From NCBI GenBank assembly GCA_009787745.1, contig WQST01000076.1, positions 1 to 9,866 of the forward strand: DNA of 9,866 bases. The letters are read 5' to 3'. This document shows, one piece after another, positions 5,847 to 9,866 of this stretch (within the stretch, counting starts at the first letter, position 1; the number at the start of each line of letters is the position of its first letter). The translations under genes were made by a program, and so were the position numbers. The notes under the pieces are model-generated. The model was given only the letters and a program-made list of their open reading frames with translations. It made no database searches and was not told the DNA's origin. Origin of the DNA: Lachnospiraceae bacterium (GTDB lineage: Bacteria > Bacillota > Clostridia > Lachnospirales > Lachnospiraceae).

Positions 5847-5947
5847 TTGAATGAAATTTGTCTTCCGTTAAGTTGACATAATATTGAGAACTGTAGAAAA
5901 TGAATTAATTCTTATATTTTTACATGGATTGATTTATTCGCTCTAAA

Positions 5948-5965
5948 AATAAACCGTCATTTATT
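5948..5965 (-). terminator. Weak AT-only hairpin at the end of the ABC cassette
   Basis: On the minus strand, AATAAA and TTTATT can pair across a 6-base loop that contains the stop codon of the ATPase gene, and TTT follows. The stem has no GC pairs, so termination here is uncertain. Confidence 0.22.
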
Positions 5966-6616
5966 AATATAGGGTATTCTTTCAATCGCGATAATTTTGT
6001 CAGCAACACCGGCAACATCCCGTGAGTGAGTAGAAATAATAATACATCTATTATCCTCTTTTGCAGATTTAACTAAAATTTCTATTATACCTGCCTGATT
6101 AGCTTCATCCAAACTTCCCGTCGGTTCATCAGCGAGTATTATCTCAGGTTTATGAGAAAGGGCTCTTGCTATTGCTACGCGCTGTTGTTCGCCGCCCGAT
6201 AATTCTATTACCTTACGGTGGCGTTTCTTCTCATCTATTCCAAGGCTCTCTAATAAATTGATAGCATATTGTTTTCTGTTCTCTACTTTATATTTACTTA
6301 TTTCCATTGCCATTATGATGTTATCAATGGCATTAAACCGATGTAGCAGATTAAATTGCTGAAAGACCATTCCAATATATTTCGCACGGTACCGGTCACG
6401 ATTAATTTTCTTTAGTTCAACCCCATTATGTAGTATTTTCCCTTCTACAGGATTATCAAGTCCGGCAAGAAGTGACAGAAGTGTCGTTTTTCCCGCGCCG
6501 GAAGCGCCCAACAAGGCATAAATTTTCCCTGCTTCAAATGAAAAATTCATATTCTTAATTACCAAATCACCATGCCCGTACTTGTATGAAAGATTCTCAA
6601 TTTCTAAAAATGCCAT
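5957..6616 (-). CDS. ABC transporter ATP-binding protein (LolD/MacB type)
   Basis: This is the 219-residue nucleotide-binding subunit that would power the two permeases encoded just upstream. All motifs are intact: Walker A GASGAGKT at 37-44, Q-loop FQQFNLL at 85-91, signature LSGGEQQRVAIARAL at 139-153, Walker B IILADEPTGSLD at 159-170, and the switch His197 in STH. The sequence ADEPTGSLD and the short length place it in the LolD/MacB/FtsE-like group. These ATPases do not usually drive import. They work with FtsX-domain permeases in lipoprotein release, peptide export or resistance to antimicrobial peptides. AGGAGGA precedes the ATG. It follows the 220-residue permease gene by 22 bases and is the last gene of the cassette. 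The substrate is unknown. Confidence 0.93.
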   Translation of the reverse strand: MAFLEIENLSYKYGHGDLVIKNMNFSFEAGKIYALLGASGAGKTTLLSLLAGLDNPVEGKILHNGVELKKINRDRYRAKYIGMVFQQFNLLHRFNAIDNIIMAMEISKYKVENRKQYAINLLESLGIDEKKRHRKVIELSGGEQQRVAIARALSHKPEIILADEPTGSLDEANQAGIIEILVKSAKEDNRCIIISTHSRDVAGVADKIIAIERIPYINK

Positions 6617-6638
6617 ATTTTCCTCCTAAAAAATAAGT

Positions 6639-7301
6639 CTACTTGTGTTTTTGGATAAGTTTTAATGGTGCGCTGTTCGATATCAAAACGTTGCACAGTG
6701 CGGAAGAAACCAGTGTAACAGCAATTGCGGTGCTAAATGCGTAGAAAAGCGCCTCCGAATTTAATCCATACATATTTTCTGTATCAAGGCGTGCGTCCAG
6801 AATTTGCTTCGTCTCATTATCTATACCAAGTAATGAAAAAGCAAATGATTTATAAAAAATTATTGTTAAACCTAATGACAAAGCAAGTGCCGTACTTGTT
6901 AATATAATATTCTCAGCTAATAATCGTAACCACGCTTTTCCCTTACCTAGCCCAAGCGCCCGCATAACCCCTATCTCATAACCGCGGGAAAGGCTGAATA
7001 AATATTGCAAAAATGGAAGAATGGTGATACTTAGGATTATCTGCATTATCACCATCGCAACCAATGATGTCATGTTAGAAAGAATTATTACCCGAATATT
7101 AAAAAGCCAGCTATGTTGTGACAGAAGATTCCAATTATCCCCGTATGATTCACGCAACACATCAAAGCCGCTAACAATCCCTTGTCCGATAAAGTATGTA
7201 TTCATAAGCAAACTCACCGGCATAAATGCTATAATCAATAAAATAATATAGATAATATTTTTCATGGAATTTTTCGAAATGCCGGTAAAAATTGATTTCA
7301 T
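6639..7301 (-). CDS. FtsX/MacB-type ABC permease, short subunit
   Basis: The 220-residue membrane protein has a first transmembrane segment near 13-33 (IIYIILLIIAFMPVSLLM), an unusually short extracellular loop, and three more hydrophobic segments near 74-100, 126-148 and 183-203. The cytoplasmic motif RGYEIGVMRALGLGKGKAWL between the second and third segments is the FtsX-domain coupling helix (family consensus REIGILRALG). This makes it essentially a stripped FtsX core without the large periplasmic domain of MacB. I prefer the ATG at 7301 over an in-frame GTG at 7307, because AAGGAG sits 5 bases before the ATG and overlaps the GTG. It begins 19 bases after the end of the larger permease gene and would pair with it as a heterodimer. 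The substrate is unknown. Confidence 0.85.
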   Translation of the reverse strand: MKSIFTGISKNSMKNIIYIILLIIAFMPVSLLMNTYFIGQGIVSGFDVLRESYGDNWNLLSQHSWLFNIRVIILSNMTSLVAMVIMQIILSITILPFLQYLFSLSRGYEIGVMRALGLGKGKAWLRLLAENIILTSTALALSLGLTIIFYKSFAFSLLGIDNETKQILDARLDTENMYGLNSEALFYAFSTAIAVTLVSSALCNVLISNSAPLKLIQKHK

Positions 7302-7320
7302 AGTCACTCCTTAAATTTTA

Positions 7321-8682
7321 TTAGTATTCAATCATTGTTTTCATCGGTTCATGACGTGAAATAAATAGAATTGCGGCGATACCGATAAATATTGAAAAAA
7401 TAACCGTTGTCAGAAAAAGGATGAGTATATCAAATGAGGTTAAAGAAATAATAAATTCCAGACTATTCATATAATTAGAATCCTCTACATGCCTTTCCCA
7501 ACTGAAAACTGATTTACCTGAATGTATAAATTCCTGTAAATTATGAAAATACGCTGAAATTTTTTCAAATGTAGTCAGATATAGTAAAAACGCAATAATG
7601 AAAGCCAAAACCGAAACCGTAAAAATTTCACTTGAAAATAAAATTGCTGTTTTCGTCTTTGACATTCCTTTAATCCTGAAAACCCCTATATCATATGTAC
7701 GTTCTTTAAGTATATAAAAAAGTAAAAATGCGCAAAAGATAGAATTACCGATAATCGCCATCGTAAGAAGTCTGATAAAAGCACCTTGGGTTTTATCCAA
7801 ACGATAAATAATTGTAGACAGCACCCCTGTACTGTCCAGCACAGTTAGTCCGGGGGGCAAATTTTTATTTAACTCATCAATATATTTGAGCAGGTTTTTA
7901 TCATTATTTGCATAATAAACCAGCCTGTTAAAACCATATAAATCTACTATTGCCAAATCATTGACAGATGAAACCGCCGTTAAAATCTGAGTGCGGCTAA
8001 CATATTTAAATCCGGCGGAAACAGGAGCATCAAATCTCTTATTCACCGAACCGACCAGTTCTAATTCTTCATTCGCTTCATCAGTATTATCTTCATATAT
8101 ACCAACAATTTTTTGCTCAAAATAATCCGGTTCACCTGTGGATGTATTATAGTAAAAAAAGACTTCAATTACATCTCCAACGGATAACCCGTTGAGAATC
8201 GCCAAATCCTCACTTATATTACACTCGCTTAAGTCTTCTGCAAAGCGACCTTCCGTAATTTTTCTATCTCCAAGCTTAAAATGAGTGGATTTACTTATAT
8301 CGGAATAAAAAATTAATGTGAATGGTTTGTCTTCTTTTACTACAACATCGTAATCACCGAACTCATTTAACTGCATTTCAAATGGTGTCGGCGTGATTTT
8401 CGCATTACAAGTAAACTGATTAAAGGCATAGTAATCAGAGATATATTTAGGGTTATTAAACTCCTCTAAATGTTCTTCGCTGAAAATATTACCCCGATAA
8501 CGATTATTACCTGCAATGACAGCAACAGAATATTTCGAAATGCGTTCTCCATAAACCCTATTTACGTTTTTCATAAAGTCAAAAGAGCACAATGACATAT
8601 ATAAAACTAAACTTAAAATTATTAACAGCGGCATATATAAAAGCTTGTTTTTGAAAAGACTTATGATATAATATTTAGTCAT
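7321..8682 (-). CDS. FtsX/MacB-type ABC permease, large subunit
   Basis: The 453-residue protein has one N-terminal transmembrane segment (about 14-34), an extracellular domain of roughly 260 residues, and a three-helix FtsX-type membrane core at the C-terminus. The core starts near 305 and contains the coupling motif KERTYDIGVFRIKGMSKTKTA. The C-terminus is a short RHEP-containing tail typical of this superfamily. The layout is that of MacB-like permeases, which use ATP to move the extracellular domain rather than to form a large channel. GAGGG lies 5 bases before the ATG at 8682. A perfect hairpin separates it from the upstream small secreted gene, while the next gene starts 19 bases after its stop. 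The extracellular domain matches nothing I can name, and the substrate is unknown. Confidence 0.85.
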   Translation of the reverse strand: MTKYYIISLFKNKLLYMPLLIILSLVLYMSLCSFDFMKNVNRVYGERISKYSVAVIAGNNRYRGNIFSEEHLEEFNNPKYISDYYAFNQFTCNAKITPTPFEMQLNEFGDYDVVVKEDKPFTLIFYSDISKSTHFKLGDRKITEGRFAEDLSECNISEDLAILNGLSVGDVIEVFFYYNTSTGEPDYFEQKIVGIYEDNTDEANEELELVGSVNKRFDAPVSAGFKYVSRTQILTAVSSVNDLAIVDLYGFNRLVYYANNDKNLLKYIDELNKNLPPGLTVLDSTGVLSTIIYRLDKTQGAFIRLLTMAIIGNSIFCAFLLFYILKERTYDIGVFRIKGMSKTKTAILFSSEIFTVSVLAFIIAFLLYLTTFEKISAYFHNLQEFIHSGKSVFSWERHVEDSNYMNSLEFIISLTSFDILILFLTTVIFSIFIGIAAILFISRHEPMKTMIEY

Positions 8683-8700
8683 TGATACCCTCGCTGAAGA

Positions 8701-8738
8701 ATTATCATTCCGCTATGATATTATAGCGGAATGATAAT
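8701..8738 (-). terminator. Perfect 16-bp hairpin between the Cys-rich gene and the ABC genes
   Basis: Bases 8701-8716 and 8723-8738 are exact inverted repeats around a 6-base loop. The stem starts 9 bases after the stop of the secreted-protein gene and 18 bases before the permease start. On the minus strand it is followed by TCTTCAG, not a clean U-tract. It may therefore be a leaky terminator or an mRNA-stabilising hairpin rather than a full stop. Confidence 0.6.
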
Positions 8739-8747
8739 CTAAACTGA

Positions 8748-9137
8748 TTAAAATATCATTCCACATATTCGGCAATAAACAGTGCTGCCGCTTGCCGTTA
8801 CACTATGACCGCCAGAATGAAAAGAATCATCACCTAAAAACTGACCACATTTAGAGCAATTAAAATAAATGTAATGTATTGTACAGTTACAGTGAGTTGC
8901 GCAAGCGCTTGTTCCTTTTGAATGCTGTGTACGATTATGAACACATATAGAAAATGGTTCTATCAAAATATCTTCCATGTATTCTTCTAAATCTATTGCA
9001 CAAGCTGTATTTATAACATGAGAGCAGATTTGTTCTTCGCTCATCTCATCACATGCCACTGAAACTATTGGAGATAAACTAAATAGCATAACGATTGTTA
9101 ATAACATAGCAAATGATTTAAAAACTTTATTTTTCAT
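8748..9137 (-). CDS. Small secreted Cys/His-rich protein, function unknown
   Basis: I do not recognise this 129-residue protein. A Sec signal peptide covers about residues 1-28 (hydrophobic MLLTIVMLFSLSPIV, likely cleavage after VSVA). The mature part has 11 Cys (29, 38, 46, 65, 79, 83, 85, 94, 97, 122, 125) and 7 His. The C-terminal half holds NCSKCGQ and YCRICG, two CxxCG knuckles 24 residues apart, which is a zinc-ribbon-like layout. An acidic segment lies at 49-60. Exported zinc ribbons are uncommon, so the Cys could also form disulfides. It is the first gene before the ABC permeases, separated from them by a hairpin. By position it could be the substrate, a sensor or an immunity-type partner of that transporter; none of these is shown. 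AAGG precedes the ATG. Confidence 0.75.
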   Translation of the reverse strand: MKNKVFKSFAMLLTIVMLFSLSPIVSVACDEMSEEQICSHVINTACAIDLEEYMEDILIEPFSICVHNRTQHSKGTSACATHCNCTIHYIYFNCSKCGQFLGDDSFHSGGHSVTASGSTVYCRICGMIF

Positions 9138-9157
9138 AATTTACCTTCTTTCTCAAT

Positions 9158-9195
9158 GCGTTTCTGTACCACTCCCAACACCGTTCCCGAACATT
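9158..9195 (-). pseudogene. Remnant of a second FGE-domain gene
   Basis: These 38 bases match 3139-3176, inside the FGE-domain lipoprotein gene, at 33 of 38 positions. Read on the minus strand they give NVRERCWEWYRNA against NVREWCWDWYGDA. Similarity stops sharply on both sides. The scrap sits downstream of GH11-B just as the intact gene sits downstream of GH11-A. The simplest reading is a duplicated gene pair from which the second FGE gene was deleted. It now forms part of the leader of the Cys-rich gene. Confidence 0.65.
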
Positions 9196-9252
9196 TGGAT
9201 TGTTTTGTTAATTGTTACTCTTTCCTGTTTGTACTTCCTCAAATTAGTATAT

Positions 9253-9866
9253 TTACCAAACAAAGAAGTTAGCACTACCTGAGCCGTTATAGCTTTCTAA
9301 GATAAACGTTTGGTAGCTATGGGATCCAAGCGGATGTCCCTTGCTACTCCAGAAATTTGCATGATCTTGAAAAATGATTTTCTGATTGCCGCTGGGAATT
9401 GAGATCTGAGGAGATCTTATGCTCTTAAGTTTCTTGAAGGAACCTGAGCCATTGATATTAGGTCCGCTGGTGTTTTCAATGAAAGCATTGTAGGTGTTGC
9501 CATTACTGGTATATCTCTCTAAGCTGGTTCCAGTATTACTTGAAAAATTATTCAATTTTTCAAATATATAATACTCAGTCAACGGGCTTGTCGCCCAACC
9601 ATATACGCCAAGAAAAGCAAAACCATTAATTCCGCCGGTGAAGGTATAGCTTCCTACGTTATAGTTGATGACTCTGCTAGAGGTTCCTGTTCTCCAACCG
9701 CCGCCTTGAAGATTATTAAAACCACTGTTTGCAGGTGAAGTATTCCAAGTAACGCTGATGTTTACATTACCATTGCCGAAATTATAGGTGCCGCTGGTAG
9801 TACCTTGATTGCCGCTACTTGAAATTGAGCCGCTACCACTACTTTTTCCATTAGCTTGTCCATCTC
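9253..9866 (-). CDS. Second GH11-like secreted protein (GH11-B), 5' end outside window
   Basis: The frame is open from the window edge to the stop at 9253, giving 203 complete codons aligned without gaps to GH11-A. The missing part should be about 38 residues, including the signal peptide. The GH11 catalytic pair is kept: Glu in SPLTEYY and Glu in TFILESY, 93 residues apart as in GH11-A. Nearby active-site residues differ from GH11-A: LIEYYMVERW becomes LTEYYIFEKL, and FIAEGY becomes FILESY. KLKSIR again replaces the QYWSVR of ordinary xylanases. About 36 of the last 131 residues differ from GH11-A, against two of the first 72. Both Glu remain, so it may be active, but LES instead of the usual TEG raises doubt. 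A TTG at 9582 in this frame is an internal Leu codon, not the start. Its promoter and upstream neighbours are not visible. Confidence 0.83.
   Translation of the reverse strand, partial: DGQANGKSSGSGSISSSGNQGTTSGTYNFGNGNVNISVTWNTSPANSGFNNLQGGGWRTGTSSRVINYNVGSYTFTGGINGFAFLGVYGWATSPLTEYYIFEKLNNFSSNTGTSLERYTSNGNTYNAFIENTSGPNINGSGSFKKLKSIRSPQISIPSGNQKIIFQDHANFWSSKGHPLGSHSYQTFILESYNGSGSANFFVW
9645..9866 (-). repeat. Conserved 5' tract of GH11-B, repeated in GH11-A
   Basis: This is the partner of 4257-4478, in the same orientation and 5388 bases away. The match runs to the window edge and probably continues. As direct repeats flanking agrBD and the ABC cassette, the two tracts are substrates for homologous recombination or gene conversion. 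Confidence 0.9.

Larger units (their letters stand above)
5474..5956. other. 483-bp gene-free region holding the agr promoter repeats
   Basis: This stretch lies between the agrB start and the stop of the ABC ATPase gene. It holds two direct repeats of about 116 bp with an 81-bp spacer. Each contains one predicted LytTR-type operator and promoter reading toward agrB. I see no protein-coding frame with a ribosome binding site in it on either strand. The spacer 5650-5730 contains nothing I can name. Bases 5847-5944 are AT-rich, and there too I see nothing I can name. Confidence 0.6.

Noticed and set aside
5873..5901. TTGACA followed 17 bases later by GAAAAT on the plus strand
   Set aside because: The -10 is poor and no rightward gene lies downstream; transcription would run antisense into the ABC genes. 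Probably chance in AT-rich DNA.
7021..7251. 76-codon rightward open frame
   Set aside because: It is antisense to the short permease gene, which has an intact FtsX motif.
9253..9582. Treating GH11-B as a short gene starting at a TTG codon
   Set aside because: The TTG is the Leu of SPLTEYY. The frame stays open and homologous to GH11-A up to the window edge.

Overview
The window looks like a chromosomal segment of a Gram-positive, low-to-moderate GC Bacillota, most likely a clostridial anaerobe. The signs are two lipoprotein-type signal peptides, strong AGGAGG-type ribosome binding sites, a DUF3048 (YerB-type) lipoprotein, a YuiD/DUF212-type membrane protein, an AgrB/AgrD-type cyclic-peptide signalling pair, and two secreted proteins related to GH11 xylanases. 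No tRNA, rRNA, transposase or CRISPR array is visible. The species cannot be named from this sequence.

Left part (1-2893). The 5' end of a DUF3048 lipoprotein gene reads leftward out of the window. Divergent from it, a compact rightward operon encodes dTDP-4-dehydrorhamnose reductase (rmlD/rfbD), a DUF212 membrane protein overlapping it by one base, and GDP-mannose 4,6-dehydratase (gmd). Two of the three genes make nucleotide-activated deoxysugars, so this is a cell-surface glycan precursor operon. A strong hairpin at 2914-2944 separates it from everything to the right, which is all on the minus strand.

Middle part (2982-5956). Read right to left, this is a signalling and secretion locus. 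It starts with two tandem copies of a 116-bp promoter repeat, each carrying a pair of 9-bp boxes with a 12-bp spacer that fit the consensus for LytTR regulators (the AgrA family). Then come agrB, a 54-codon agrD-like gene overlapping agrB by 20 bases, a secreted GH11-xylanase-like protein (GH11-A), and a lipoprotein with an FGE-sulfatase (SUMF1/EgtB/PvdO) domain. No AgrC sensor kinase or AgrA regulator is in the window.

Right part (5957-9866). A leftward cassette holds a small secreted Cys/His-rich protein, a long perfect hairpin, two FtsX/MacB-type permease genes and a LolD/MacB-type ATPase. It resembles peptide-export or antimicrobial-resistance ABC systems. Upstream of it lies a second GH11-like gene (GH11-B), cut by the window edge, and a 38-bp scrap matching the FGE-domain gene. 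GH11-B and the scrap therefore look like a decayed second copy of the [GH11-like + FGE lipoprotein] pair. The two GH11 genes are about 97% identical at DNA level in their 5' parts and about 85% in their catalytic parts, where most differences change amino acids.

The most interesting reading is an Agr-type quorum-sensing locus whose downstream genes are a diversifying family of secreted GH11-fold proteins, interleaved with an ABC export or defence cassette. The link between signalling and the GH11 genes is inference from gene order and from the predicted promoter sites.
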